64,000 nt of DNA from NCBI GenBank assembly GCA_947247005.1, contig OX365956.1:13598089-13662088 (forward strand), given 5' to 3'. Under the pieces are notes generated by a model, which saw only the letters and a program-made list of their open reading frames with translations, had not been told where the DNA came from and did not search any database. Position 1 is the first letter of the stretch. Each line of letters opens with the position of its first letter. This stretch comes from Spisula solida (lineage: Eukaryota > Mollusca > Bivalvia > Venerida > Mactridae). This document shows, in pieces, positions 46,402 through 59,800 of this stretch. The position numbers were made by a program, and so were the translations under genes.

Positions 46402-47383
46402 AGAGGGACATTCAAAAATAAACAGGACTATTGTCCTAAAAAACGCATGTTTAAACGATGTAAATCAAATTATTATCATCGGAATATGCGGAACTCTTTT
46501 TCTACATACAGCTCAAATATGAACAAACACAAACACATTGTCCTGAAGTTTTAGTGTGGGTCACAAAATGACGCCAATGACGTCACACTATTTTACATGT
46601 TGTTGAGGCTTCTCATATAGCTAAGCAATACGGTGTTAATTGTAACAATGGTGATGAATACATTTCTGTAACACACACATAAATTGTTTGTGTCCATCGC
46701 ATGTATTTTTCAGGATCTTACATATACCGGCAAGAATTCTTACCATGAAATGTTTGTATTTTGAAAGGTCTCAGTAACTGACGTTACAAACGTTCTTGTG
46801 ATTTGTTTTTAATGTCCGAGCTTTCGAGTCTAAGCAAACATCCCTAAAGCGTTTATGTCATTCAAAAACTAACGGACGACTTGCAGAAATATTTCGAATT
46901 GTAGTTACGATCAGTTGATTCGATCCCGAAGGCATGTCGTCTAGCTGTTGACAGAATTCGGGTTTTGTCCGTTTTTCCTTACATTCTGGTGACGTCACTT
47001 TTGTCTGACAACGTTGCCGCTTGTGGAGTTCAACTTCTGTTTATGTCAGCACCTAATGCTCAAATGCCGATATTTTATGCTGACAACGCCCAGCATGTAA
47101 CAAGTTATGTTTAGGTGATGTTTCAAAATTTACGATAAGATAGTATTTAAGGTTTGTATAATTGCGTTGTTGACAACAATGGTTATAGATGGGCTACGCC
47201 GGGTGGGTGTCACCATAGTTTCAAATTGAATTATTATGAACGGACATGGTAGTTTTACATTATAAACCGGATAATACCTTTTCGCAATTGAATTCCGATT
47301 CAGTTTAATGTTATTATATGTGTATACTATTTAAAACTGTATCCGTGAGGGCACCAGTCCTGTTTATTTTTGAACGTCCCTTG
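46402..47383. mobile_element. TIR transposon of about 980 bp, non-coding
   Basis: AGAGGGACATTCAAAAATAA on the left and, as complement of the right end, CAAGGGACGTTCAAAAATAA, both continuing into ACAGGAC, form inverted repeats flanked by TA. No transposase open frame lies inside. Confidence 0.75.
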
Positions 47384-47509
47384 TATGTATATACCAATTT
47401 TACAAACGGTAGGTAAATTACGACATCTTCCTATTTTGGTAGGAAGACAACATGTACGAGTATATAGGCCTACTACATTTGAAACATAATCCAGATGTAT
47501 AATTATATA

Positions 47510-47913
47510 CTGCCCACCAAAAATAAGTATACAGATGTTATTTGCCCACTTACTTGCCTGTAAGTATACTATTTGCAGAACATCGAAGTAACAATATTTT
47601 TGAAGAAAATGAATATTTTTGGTTAATAAATGGAAAGGCCATACATTAATTGGTACCCTAGGTGCAAAATCTTTGTCCCTCTTGAATGGTAACTTTGTCA
47701 CAAAAAGATGGAAAATTCAGCCTTTTTGATCACATGGTTATTTTAGTTCCGAACATCTTCATCTTTATTTCTAACTCTATTTTGACTCATTAAGTAACTG
47801 TAGTTTCAGAAACCGGTATAATTGTGACCGTCTGATAAACAGATATTGAATGATTTAACCAAATTTATTTTTGCAACAATTATTTACTGTGTACTTATTT
47901 TTGGTGGGCACTG
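47510..47913. mobile_element. Tc1-like MITE (family I), copy 2
   Basis: The ends TGCCCACCAAAAATAAGTAT and its complement match 37688-38073; the left tip has lost two bases. The 124-codon antisense frame crossing its border is not a gene. Confidence 0.8.
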
Positions 47914-50010
47914 TATAGACATTACATATCAACATTCTGTGTGAACTGAACCAGTTAAACAGTGGAGAAGAGCGTGTATCGTGCGTTAAATGAAACGATT
48001 GTGATAGTAGGTGTCTTGTTTACTACAGGTTAGTGCTACATGTTGTTAAACTTTGTTATTTCGTGTTCATTTGGTGCTTTGTTGGTGTGTTACCTTTGTA
48101 TTGTCAACATAGGCAGCCATAACATACTCTACTGCTTCCCCAGATAATTCAAACTTATTGTTGTTTACCTATATAACGAAATATAAATAAGTACATACTG
48201 AGATAAAACCCGATTTGGCTGGCGGAGTGTTTCAGGTCCAAATAGGGTAGTACGTTCTGACTGCCTATGATTGTCAACAACGCCTTATAACATTAAGGGT
48301 TTGATTTTTCGTGCTCACAATTTGTGTTTGTCATCACTGGTACATGTGTTTGTGGTCGGTGGTTTCTTATTTGAGTGTTCCTTTTCTCGCCATCTGTGCT
48401 CTACTGTTTCTGTCTTCCCTGTTGGCTTTGTTTTAATCTTGTTTATGAATTATTCAGTTGTTACAAGAGAATGAATACCCTGGAGAGTAGTGCAACGTCA
48501 GTGTGGAAAATTCAGTCAGATCAAATTACTAGCAAACTATACATTAATTAATTTTGTATTATATTTGTTTTTGGAAAAGGGAAAACAGACGATTTGGTTG
48601 AACTTTTCATAGCGATAATTAACAACGCATATATTCGTTACATTGTTTTTGTTTGTTTTGTTTTGTATAGGCCTGGTTGTAATTTGATATCGCACAAGAG
48701 TTTGAACGATCTATGAACAGGATGGACTACTTTTATGACATGAGTTACATGTGATATGTTTGTGGTTAAATATATTAATAGAAACCTATCTTTCATAGTA
48801 GTAGTTATCCCTTCAATCTGAACGTCATATTTTAACCAGTTTCATCCGGTAGACGACATCCTTGATATCCTACTAGATAAATATTGTTTTGTTTACTTGT
48901 CACTTATTCATGTGTTTTCCTTATTGTAGTACGTTATAATGATTTTAACTTGTTACAATAACAAACCTGATAAAACGACGGATACGTACGGAATATAAAT
49001 GGGACCAGGTAAAAACTTTCGCAATCTAATCAGTCCAGTGCTTTTCGCCCAAAAAACAACCTAAACTAAATTCAACATTCATAGTATTATACATTATTCG
49101 GTTGATTTCATGTACATATTTACTGCTTTTTTCTGTTGGACGAGGTCGGTACCCGGTCAAAGGTATTTCACATTTGGTTACTAATTGATTTAATGCTGAA
49201 TATATTATCACAATAACAGTATTGCAGTTTAACATTGCGCGTGAAAATAACAATATGGCTGAATGGTCATGTATAGTTCATTGATTACCTGCGAGCCTTG
49301 AGCGAGCAGGTATATTGGATAGCATAAAGTAAAAAGTCCATGGAGGGGCACGTGACCTGTTCTCGATGGTTTACGATTTCCAAAAAAAACCCAAAAAAGA
49401 TGCATTTTGTAAGAATGTCGTGAACCAGACTAATTCCATTATTCCATGCGGATAACATCGGTCTTTGTCGCATCGAAATAGTTTATTTACCAAAGAAATC
49501 AGAACTGTCCGAAATTTCAGTGAGCGCTAGGCAAGATTGAGACCATGGATCTAAACAGCAGGTGACGACAGCTGCATATTGTTTTTCGTACTCAACACAA
49601 TTCGTACCCGGCACTTCGCTCCGTAAATTATTTTTTTGAATTATTTAGGATCAGCGGGTAAAAATTAGTGCTGGTTTTTCCCTTGATAAAATTAACAACA
49701 TGTACAGTTTCTTTTGGTCTCCAGAGTCATTTAATGAGAATTACCATTCAGTGTTAATGTCTATTCAGAGACTTAAAATTCTAAATGTATCTTGTCTATT
49801 CTCATGGAATTATCGGAATTGGTTTATGATCTTTGCTATTGTTGAACACTGAAACATGTCTTATGATAATACCCTTTAATGAACTGATTTAACAATTTTT
49901 TGATAAATTTCGTATGTCAAATTATCGTGCATATAGTTTTCCCAATTTGAAAGCTACCGGTGTCCCGTAAGAATCGTCAGAGGTGTTATATTCGCCCGAC
50001 TGGGATAAGT
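47914..50010. other. Spacer with nothing recognised
   Basis: Two kilobases without a supported gene. The stretch near 49280-49560 (CCTGCGAGCCTTGAGCGAGC onwards) is richer in GC and may be an unrecognised repeat. Confidence 0.35.
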
Positions 50011-50020
50011 GCGCATGCGC
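50011..50020. promoter_or_regulatory. NRF1-type palindrome in a CpG-rich patch
   Basis: GCGCATGCGC is the consensus NRF1 binding site, common in CpG-type animal promoters. It lies in a short CpG-rich segment (about 49960-50060) within AT-rich DNA, 50 bp before a candidate first exon. Confidence 0.4.
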
Positions 50021-50069
50021 GGCACTTACATTTCTTACGGTGTGATGCGGCGGATGTGCAGATTCATCG

Positions 50070-52311
50070 ATGAAGACAGGTTGCAAGGTAAAACGCTTGT
50101 TTATATTGTAATTTAATAAACAATATTGCGTGTAGTCTGTAGATGCAATTTTTCTTCGACGTTGTTACATTTCGGATCCTGAATTCCTACATCGGAGACC
50201 ATAACAATAAAATATAAATCATCACTTCTGTAAACAAAACACATCGAAAGTGAAAGTAGACTGTCGGTCGTTTGTACGCAGTTCCGAAAAGTCCTTGCCA
50301 TGAGTTCTAAGCGTATATAAGCAGAGTGTTACATTAAGTACACTGTGTCACTGTTCAAAGAACTATATCTAATTCATAGATGAGTTTTATCATGCATGCT
50401 CGACTATACGCCAACGGTGGGTGGGGTGTTGTTGTCCTGACCCAGGGCAGGGACGGGGAAAACTGATGTTTGATCAGGGAATTTTGTGTCAGAATATTTG
50501 TTGATACCCTGCTATTTGTCAGCGTTTTGAATCATTTGGCCGAATCGCATGGCCCAGTAGTCGAACCATTTCGACGCTAACAGTACCTTACTAGCTGTGG
50601 CTGGACCATCAGAATTCAAAAGCAGCCAATTCGAGACAGCTTATCTGTCTGCATGGACTCAAAGGTAGTCTCATGCTTATCGGTGTTTTTCGCTGGGCAT
50701 GTTTAAGAACCAAGGAGTCTTCATTATTTGGAAGGAGCTAGGATAACGCACCCGGATTCCTTGTTTTACATCCCTAGCTGTCTCTTAATTGAATTTAAGT
50801 CTGCCCTAAACAGCACACCTGCCAATAAACTCGAAAAGAGGTGCATGTTAGTTAGTGAAACTAGACGGAGAAAATATTTACTTCTATGACAAATGAAATT
50901 ATCTGGATAGGTCTATCCCCGACCAACCCCTGAGAAAATTATTGAAAAGCACATTTGTAAGGAAATTTAATTGTTGTAGTGTTAAAGCCCTGTACGCAAA
51001 GGCATGGCTAAAAGATGATCTACTAGCCAGGGGTGAAGCTTTTGTGTAAATGTAAACTTCAGAATGCACCATATTTACATACTGTTGGCATGGCTCACAA
51101 GAATATTTTCGTTGTAGGTGCTGTGTTTTCTTTGTCTGTTAATTTCTAGACTGGAAAATTAAGAATGTTTAGGTTGAGTGTGGCACACTTGTACCCATTG
51201 ATTTTAATTACTTCATGATGGCCTAAACCATTTATGAGTTTTTCACAATAACATATTGATGTAGACTCAGTAGTACATATTATAAACTTGACAAACCTTC
51301 ATTAAATAGAGCTGTCATCTATAGAAGCGATATTGATGTATCGACAATATTTTTTGGTCGATCGATTATCAATTCACATCACGGGCGGATCCAGGATTTA
51401 GTGTTAGGGGGGGCGTGAAATGAAAAATGAGCTGGGGGTCCAGGGGGTCGCAAGGGACCCTGGTGGGTGCAGGGCAAAGCCCTGCTAGGGGGTCCAGGGG
51501 GGCGAATCACCCCGGTAGCTCCATTTAATACGCATCCATCTTTGTTGTCATAAAATGCAGCGAAAAGAGAATCAATGTGCAAAAAGAGCGATACATCAGA
51601 ATCGCAAAGTTCGACCTGAATAACGGGGCGGCAGAGAGTCTATCGAAGTGTCTGTGGTTAGTGGAAAATGTTAATTGCGTGCGCACAGCGCGCAGAAAGC
51701 AGAACAAAAATGACTTTAAATATGTGATTTAGTGTGATACAACAAGTGAATTGACACTACTTTGGCAATTTTAGGGGGGGCGTATGCCGGGTCCGCCCCC
51801 CCCCCCTTGGATCCGCCTATGCACATTTTGAAATAACTTAATGGTTAAATGGAAGTTTACAAAGTGCCAAAATTTGTATAGTCTAAAATAAAACTGAAGC
51901 TACTAGGTTCAAGACCTGAATCTACGCTCAATATATACTAATGAGAACAGCTAAATGAGTGAACCATGACTGATGTGCCTGTTATGATTCATCTATATGT
52001 GCAAATTGATATATTCGCACTACTTATCATCGGATACATATCAGACTCATCCATACCGAATCAGACAGAGCTGTACTATTAAATAATAATAAAAGTGGTA
52101 GTTTCTACATGCATCTATATATCTTTTGACAATAGGTGTATAATACTTCATTAATTATTATTGTTTTATCTTACTAGAAGTAATCATTTCAATGATTATT
52201 AATTGATCCGACTTTATTTCAGGTTTTGGCAGTCAAGTACTTTCCAAGATGGCTCATTGACTGTCACCTTTGTTTTGAAGATCTGGTATTAATACTTACT
52301 GGAACTGCAAG
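50070..52311 (+). other. Candidate upstream exons of the second transporter gene
   Basis: Two exon-like pieces, ending at 50087 (donor AAG|GTAAAA) and spanning 52223-52311 (acceptor TTTATTTCAG, donor AAG|GTAATT), can splice to an acceptor at 56788 (GATTTTCAG) just before the transporter ATG. The join is open in frame: the ATG at 50070 begins MKTGCK, exon two continues VLAVKYFPRWLIDCH, and the frame runs through RTRK into the transporter's own methionine, adding 40 residues. It could equally be 5' UTR or chance. Confidence 0.25.
51380..51823. mobile_element. TIR element with GGCGGATCC ends
   Basis: The left end CACGGGCGGATCCAGGATTT and, as complement of the right end, TGCATAGGCGGATCCAAGGG are imperfect inverted repeats followed by G-runs. 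It is about 440 bp, with no transposase. The element class is not certain. Confidence 0.55.
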
Positions 52312-52591
52312 GTAATTCTGACCTGAACAATGTCACTGTTGTGTCCAACTATTTTCCTACAGTTAAATTTATTATCAAGAAAATAAGAGCAATGTTAACA
52401 TTGCCATCCCCACAGTACATGTTTGTTACTAACTGATGTTTCATAGAAACAGGACTAAGAAGGAAAAGGGAAATATCATTACTTCTTTGGTTAAAGGGAA
52501 ATAATTCAAGAATGGTACCAGTTAGTGTTAGGTTTCTTTAAGTCACAACACTTCTCCTAGATGCTATTCTACTTATATTTAAAGTTTCAAG

Positions 52592-53404
52592 TCAATTCAA
52601 TTCAATTCAATTCAATTCTTTATTTCCCTCTGTGAAGAGGATATTGAACACAATATGTACAAAGTAACAGAGTAATAAATGGTTATACAATTTGGAACAT
52701 GATAATAATTACAAAATGTACATGTACATGAATAGGCATTACATGCCTCAAAAGATTATTGGTCAGTTATTTGACCGTTCAATTTACATGTATTACCGAC
52801 ATGCCTTAGTTTACACTATAAGCAGAGTATATGTTCAGACAGTTGTTCACATACTTATAAGATGAACTAAGGAATTCGTGCTCAGTATCAACATCAAACA
52901 CTGGTTCTAACGGAGCTCCTAAGAGCTTAAGTGAGAGCGAAATACTGTCAAGTGATGTTATTTCATTTATATCGTCTCGGCTGATGTATTCAACAAGCGA
53001 GTCTAAAAAGAGAGATCTGATTGTCTCAGTACAGTTACATTCACTAATCACATGTACAAGTTCTTCCTGATAAATGGATTCACATATTTCACAGATATTA
53101 TTTTCCAGTAGAACTCTTCGTGTCCATAGTCTGGCTATAACGCACATGATGTAATTAAAAGTTTTTAATTTACAAACGTTATATATTATTGATGGAGTTA
53201 TTTGTGGGTGAAGAATCCGGAAGAAAGTAAAATCAGTGTCCCGGGACATTCTATTGTCCCACAAGAGAGTTTCATTCCGTTGTACTGCAGACGTTACAGC
53301 ATGTTTCCACTGTTGCTTGGACGGTATAGATTGCGGAGTGGTTATGAAAGTATTAATAATTGACTGTAAGCCATATTTAGTCAGAATGTTACAAATGTCA
53401 GGGA
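52592..53404 (-). mobile_element. 3' end of a LINE (L2/CR1-like) with pentanucleotide tail
   Basis: The minus strand encodes about 200 residues with a zinc-finger-like CEIC-x7-H-x4-C (CEICESIYQEELVHVISEC), typical of the extreme C-terminus of LINE ORF2. A short 3' UTR follows and ends in five copies of TTGAA (52592-52618). The 5' part is missing. The N-terminal end of the open frame (to 53468) is borrowed from the adjacent SINE. Confidence 0.7.
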
Positions 53405-53705
53405 TGAATCCAAGAGTTGATCTGCTGATCTGAAGGTTGTGGATTTGATCCCTACTCCAGACGGTCAAAAACAGAAATGCTTTTCAGTGTTTCCCACCTA
53501 ACATAACTAAACTAGCTAACAGTCTTTCGGACGAGACGTTAAGTGAGGTCCCGTGTATGATCCTTTACATCGGCACGTAAAAGAACAGGGATGCTCCTGG
53601 AACTGGAGCATCTTCTATATCATGCACTATCCCCAAACACTAAAGTGACTAGCCTCTTCTGGGGGCCTCGTCCATATGGATTATCCGGTGGCGAGGATAA
53701 ATAAA
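53405..53705 (+). mobile_element. tRNA-derived SINE, copy 2
   Basis: The tRNA-like head carries the B-box-like GGATTTGATCC at 53441-53451. The central block TTTCGGACGAGACGTTAAGT and GAGGTCCCGTGTAT follows, then a body shared with 20955-21215. It sits head-on against the LINE 3' fragment. Confidence 0.7.
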
Positions 53706-53949
53706 AGCAAATAGACGAAACAGAATTATCTAGGTTTAAGTAAATACCTTACATTATTGTTTTGCCATTATTAAGGCCCTTTGTTACTTTTACTATATAC
53801 CCAATAATGAAAATTTTGTTTGAACTCCTCACAAACTGCTGGATGGAATTTCTTCAAACTTTCACAAATGAACAATCTCAATGTATAGATGACAGTAAAG
53901 ATGGAACATTTGTAAATGCGTCAAACTACTCATAAACTGGTTCTGATTC

Positions 53950-55915
53950 ATTTAAAGCTTCTGCGGGTATCATCTATTAAGTGACATGACCTCTGAATTT
54001 ACGATCTTACTTTGCTCACCGTTTAAATATTGTCATATTTTACAAATTATTTTAGAAAAACTCTTATCGTTATGTCATATTGTATATATATATATGGGTT
54101 GATATCCTTATCAAATACATTGCCTACAGGCTACTTTATGTATTCAAATTCATTAAAAGCTCATAGGGGCATTGTCTATCAAGTGACACAACCTCTGAAA
54201 TTCAGTTCTGACTTTTCTCACAGTTTAAATGTTGTCTTATTTTTCCAATTATTTCAGAAAAACTCAATAATCATGTTCTATAATATAAAAGTTGTGTTTT
54301 TCATCAAATATATTGCCTAATTTATGTATTCTAATCCACTGAAAGCTCCTCGGGCATTGTCTGTCAAATGACACAACCTCTAAAATTCAGTTCTTACATT
54401 TCTCACAGTTTAAATATTTTTATATTTTCCAAATTATTTTAGCAAACTCAATAATCATGTTCAATAATATATAAGTGGTGTTATTTATCAAACATATGAT
54501 ACAATGTTAGTATTAGGGTTCATTAAAAGCTCCTGGGGGTATCATCTATCAAGCCATATGACCTGTGAAATTCAGTTCTTACATGTCTCACTGTTTAAAT
54601 ATTGTTATCATTTCCAAATTATTTAGCAAAACTCAATAATCATGTTCTATAATATATAAGTTGTGTTATTTATCAAACATATGATACAATGTATGTATTT
54701 GAGTTCATTAAAAGCTCCTGGGGGGATCATGTATCAAGTCACATGACCTGTGAAATTCAGTTCTTACATTTCTCACAGTTTAAATATTGTTATATTTTCC
54801 AAATTATTTTAGAAAAACTAAAATTTAATAATCATGTCCTATAATACAAAAGTTGTGTTCTTAATCAAATATATGAAATAATGTATGCATTTTGATTCAT
54901 GAAAAGCTCCTGGTGGCATCATCTATCAAGTCACATGACCTCTGAAATTCACTTCTTACATTTCTCACAGTTTGAATATTGTTATTTTTTCCAAAATATT
55001 TTAGAAATACTCAATAATTATGTTCTATAATATATAAGTTGTGTTTTTTATCAACTATATGATACAATGTATGCATTTTGATACATGAAAAGATCCCTGG
55101 GGCATCATCTATCAAGTCCCATGACCTCTGAAATTCAGTTCTTCCATTTCTCACAGTTTAAATATAGTTATATTTCCAAATTATTTTAGAAAAACTAAAT
55201 AATCATATTCTATAATATATAAGTTGTGTTCCTTATCAAATATATGATATAATGTTTGCATTTTGATTCATGAAAAGCTTCCGGGGGCATCATCTGTCAA
55301 GTCATATGACCTCTGAAATTCAGTTTTTACATTTCTCACAGTTTGAATATTGTCTAATTTTCAAAATTATTTTAAAAAAACGCAATAATCATGTTCTATG
55401 ATATATAAGTTGTCCTCTTTATCAAACATATGATACAATGTATGTATTTGGGTTCCTTAAAAGCTCCCGGGGGCATCATCTATCAAGTCGCATGACCTCT
55501 GAAATTCAGTTCTTACATTTCTCACAGTTTAGATATTGTCTTATTTTCCAAATTATTTCAGGAAACTCAATAATCACATGCTATAATAATTATATAAGTT
55601 GTGTTCTTTATCAACTATATGAAACAATGTATGTATTTGGGTTCATTAAAAGCTCCTTGGGAATCATCTATCAAGTCACATGACCTCTGTAATTCAGTTC
55701 TTACATTTCTCACAGTTTGAATATTATTATATTTTCAAAATTATTTAAGAAAAACTCAATAATCACTATAATATATAAGTTGTGTTCTTTATCAAATATA
55801 TGATATAATGTTTGCATTTTGATTCATGAAAAGCTTCCGGGGGGGGCATCATTTATCAAGTCACATGACCTCTGTAATTCAGTTCTTACATTTCTCACAG
55901 TTTGAATATTATAGC
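53950..55915 (+). repeat. Satellite-like tandem array, about 188-bp unit, eleven copies
   Basis: Each unit contains AAAAGCTCC(T/C)GGGGGCATC, TCAAGTCACATGACCTCTGA, CAGTTCTTACATTTCTCACA and CTCAATAATCATGTTCTATA in that order. Units start near 53958, 54154, 54348, 54526, 54711, 54901, 55087, 55271, 55458, 55646 and 55828. The first is the most diverged and the last is truncated. Open frames of 60-96 codons within it are by-products. Confidence 0.9.
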
Positions 55916-56349
55916 GATTACGACGGGTGTATCCCTGTCATCATCCAATCAAAATCGACCTTTAACAAACAAAATATTCAAATTTATCGTTCGGAAAATC
56001 AATCGAAGAAAAAAAATATTTGCAAAGTTTTTGTATCGATTATAAGATTTTATTCAGAATAATAAAACAACTATAAAAAATAATTAAACAAGAAACTGAT
56101 TATTTATTACCTTAACATCCGAATTAGCTGAACACGGAATATTTTCACTAACGACGAGGGCGAATGAGTTCCGAGGGCATCTAGCTGTCCGTTCACGTTT
56201 ATAAAATTTCCCGCGTAGAGTAACGAGCGTTCTGATTGGACGATAGACGGAATCACTAGATATCTACGTAATGAGCTATTTTTAGGTTTGCGCTCGGAAT
56301 GACGGGTATAATTGAATCAGGGGGTAGTCTGGGAACTTGACTAACCACT
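55916..56349. other. Spacer with nothing recognised
   Basis: AT-rich after the satellite. A CG-containing stretch at 56150-56300 has no supported function. Confidence 0.3.
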
Positions 56350-56438
56350 GCCACAACAAAGCGAAACTGTTACATTTTCGCATTTTCGCTTTGTTGTGGC
56401 GAAAAAGCGAAAAATCGACATAGCATAAATCAGCCACC
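56350..56438. mobile_element. Fragment of a palindromic MITE (family J)
   Basis: CGCTTTGTTGTGGCGAAAAA and CATAGCATAAATCAGCCACC match one arm of the palindrome at 60716-60863. A second inverted CCACAACAAAGCGAAA lies 40 bp upstream. Confidence 0.6.
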
Positions 56439-56801
56439 ATACAATACAAAGCAAACCGCAGGGAAAAAATTACCAAGCTCCACAAAATAACCTCGACATG
56501 TGCGGATCAAAAGTATATTAGTTATGCGTCATCTGATCGAGATAATTATGCAATTAATTATTAACGACGCGTCGCGACTGAAGCATATCCTTGAAATACG
56601 CATTGGTAACACATACCACGTATAACAAATAGCACATAACGTGAGCAGGTGAACAGTATATCATCAATAATGGGATCAATGTATGATCTGGATATTCGTT
56701 GAGCGGACCAGTGATGGCAAGGATATTTGTCTGGAACATTTGCCTTTGCTGTGTAATATTGTCACTTAATATGTGAATGGATTTTCAGGAGAACACGCAA
56801 A

Positions 56802-59800
56802 ATGGACGTTAAAAATGATTCGGTCGAACAAAGCAGAAAAGTGCATGATGGGAAACTAGGATGGATTGTTGTAATTGGCGCATTTTTTGCTCACATGATT
56901 ACACATGGCATCGTGTATTCTTTCGGAATGATGTTTAGTACATTAGAAGATACGTTTCATGCTACAAAAGCAGAGATTGCATGGATACCATCTATAATGT
57001 CGGGAGCATTATACCTTATAGGTAAGTTATGTATCTTTTTAAATAGAAATTAAGAGTCATTGGACAATACCGAACATTTGTGAAAATTGGCCAAATCACG
57101 TAGTCCGGGTGGTGATCGGTTTTCTCAGATTACACTGTATATTACCAATTGTGTAAAAAATAACTGTGTCACCTATCCGATGGTTAGTGCTGCGAAAGTC
57201 AACATAATAGCTTTTAACAATGCATTATGATATCTACTATCAACTAGATCTATGTTAAATGTAATAGTCTTCAAGGACAAATTAGGTTTATGTACGTACA
57301 TACGTCTCTTATAATTCTTATTAGAATGGCTTTTAAGATTTCTTACAGCTAAAGCGGAGCATTATAGTCCTTTTGCTGTGGAAACAGGGTCATTCAGCTA
57401 GTTACAATTTATTGTATTTTTCGAAAGCTTGGACTTGGGCGGATCTGCGCTTGTATAGTTGGGCATTGTGTCTTTGTGTGTTTTATGTTTCCTGTGCTCG
57501 GTTGGTTCAGTTGGGCATTGTGCTTTGTGTGTTTTAATGTTTTCTGTGCTCTGCTGGTTAAGTTGAGTGCTGCCTTCCCTGCCTGACTTAATATAATCTT
57601 TTTGTGCAATGTTTTACTGTGATTTGATATGTATATTGTATGTATGCTGTACAAAGATGATACCTAAATAAATAAATAAATAAATACGTACACATTCTGC
57701 AAAACTCTACGCAATTCTGAGACAACCCCCGTTCTTCGCTGACTTTAACACGACTGTGTGAATACCGATTTATATTGTTATTCATGCTTTATGATAATAG
57801 TGCAGTTGCTGACAATATCATTTGTTGAAAATGCATTCAAAGGAGATGTATCGGCATTCATGTATTAAAATTGCGATGGATCGGCATGTACTTTGTCGTA
57901 ACAGTAATTAGGACAAATCAGTTGAATCGCATTTTTGTATATTGTATGTATGCTGTACAAAGATGATACCTAAATAAATAAATAAATAAATACGTACACA
58001 TTCTGCAAAACTCTACGCAATTCTGAGACAACCCCCGTTCTTCGCTGACTTTAACACGACTGTGTGAATACCGATTTATATTGTTATTCATGCTTTATGA
58101 TAATAGTGCAGTTGCTGACAATATCATTTGTTGAAAATGCATTCAAAGGAGATGTATCGGCATTCATGTATTAAAATTGCGATGGATCGGCATGTACTTT
58201 GTCGTAACAGTAATTAGGACAAATCAGTTGAATCGCATTTTTAAACAAATAAGACAGTTTATAACAAATTCCGCTACATCCTCATTAAAAACGCAACAAT
58301 ATTCAGTTTAAATGATTCACGGCCCACATAACGAAATAACTTTAATATAGACACGCTTCACGCTGCCAAATTCATGAAACTACGTATTAAGTGACAAGTC
58401 AGCACTTTTAAATAACCATTGTATACGAGTAGATCAACAGGTTTGTATCTGAATTAAAATATGCGTACTCTCAACAGTTTATATACCCGTATCCATGACG
58501 ATTGACTGATTCTGAATAAGATATCATATCTATGTAGATGTATAAGATACGAAAAATGTTTCTTTTTGGTGTAATATTTTATTCAATTATACATGTGTTA
58601 AATAAGTTTATAGATATATAATTTATGTTAGTACATGTATAATGTATAAATTTTGAAATCAAGATGAAATTGTTTTTACTTTTGTTTTTGAAGACGTTAT
58701 ATGTTATTCTAATATACGTTATTCTATCGAACATGAAGTTTACATATACATGATCAGTTTGAGTCAAGTTGAACTTTCTTTGTCAGTATGTGTACATGTA
58801 TTTATTTATTGTATAATATTGTTATCATTTATACTGTATACTAAACATTGTCATCCGTCCGTGTGTCGAGTTTTCATTTCAATTGAAACCACACAAGTAC
58901 AGTTGAAACAGAACGTCCGTCAATTTGGCGTTAAATCAGTCGGCCGGTCGTCTGTAGGTCAATCCTCTGTAAGTCCATGGTTAGGCGTTTGTCCGTCGTT
59001 TGTACGTCTAAGGTTAGGCGTATGTCCGTCGTCTGTAGGTCCAACGCAAGAACCTTGTAATATATTCATGCATAAAGGTCAGGATCATGTCAAATTCTCT
59101 GTGCTAAAACATATGAGACAAATTTTGGACTGGATTCGTGAGAGACAGTATCATTAGAAAAAATACAGATGCAAAAATGTCTACTGATAGTATAACATCT
59201 CTTATTGTTCGGGAGATTGTATATTACATATGATATACATATATATAGCAAGGAGAATTGGACTTGATCCCAAATCCCAAAACCCTTGTAATGTATTCAT
59301 GCATAAAGGTCAGGATCATGTCAAATTTGGAGACCGTTAACATGGCCATTAACTACGTAGCGATTTCCACGCATGGTAATCACTAGGCCTTTTCGACTGG
59401 GCTGTTTCGTGAAGCAAGTTTAAGTCTGGTTCCCGTCCCCATAATTACAGCACTTCTAAAGTAATACAACTGTAAAATTAGAACGGGAACCAGACTGTAA
59501 TCTGCTTAACGTAACAGCCCAGTCGAAAAGGTCTATTGCCTTCTATATTTAGTTGAACGGGAGGTAACTGATTAAAGGTGCTCGGTAGCGCTTTGCTTAG
59601 GCAACGGACCCTTGCTGTACTATAGAAACTATACATGCCTTGATGATGAAATTCTCAAAAGTAGTATTCGTGTAGTTGTGCGTAACATTTTCAATATCGC
59701 AACCTCCTTATAACGTCATCATCGTCATACATGTATTATATCTTTCAGGACCTCTTGCTAGTGTGATGATTAATCGATATGGATGTAGAACCGTGACGAT

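Noticed and set aside
47327..47701. Minus-strand 124-codon frame
   Set aside because: It crosses the ends of two different transposable elements and shows no domain.
52806..53468. Complete 220-codon gene on the minus strand
   Set aside because: Its first 20 or so codons are antisense SINE, and the rest is the C-terminal end of a LINE ORF2. It is a chimeric relic.
58750..59157. 135-codon plus-strand frame starting with ATG
   Set aside because: It lies inside an intron of the second transporter and runs through degenerate GTCCGTCGT repeats. Part of it recurs 230 bp downstream without the frame.
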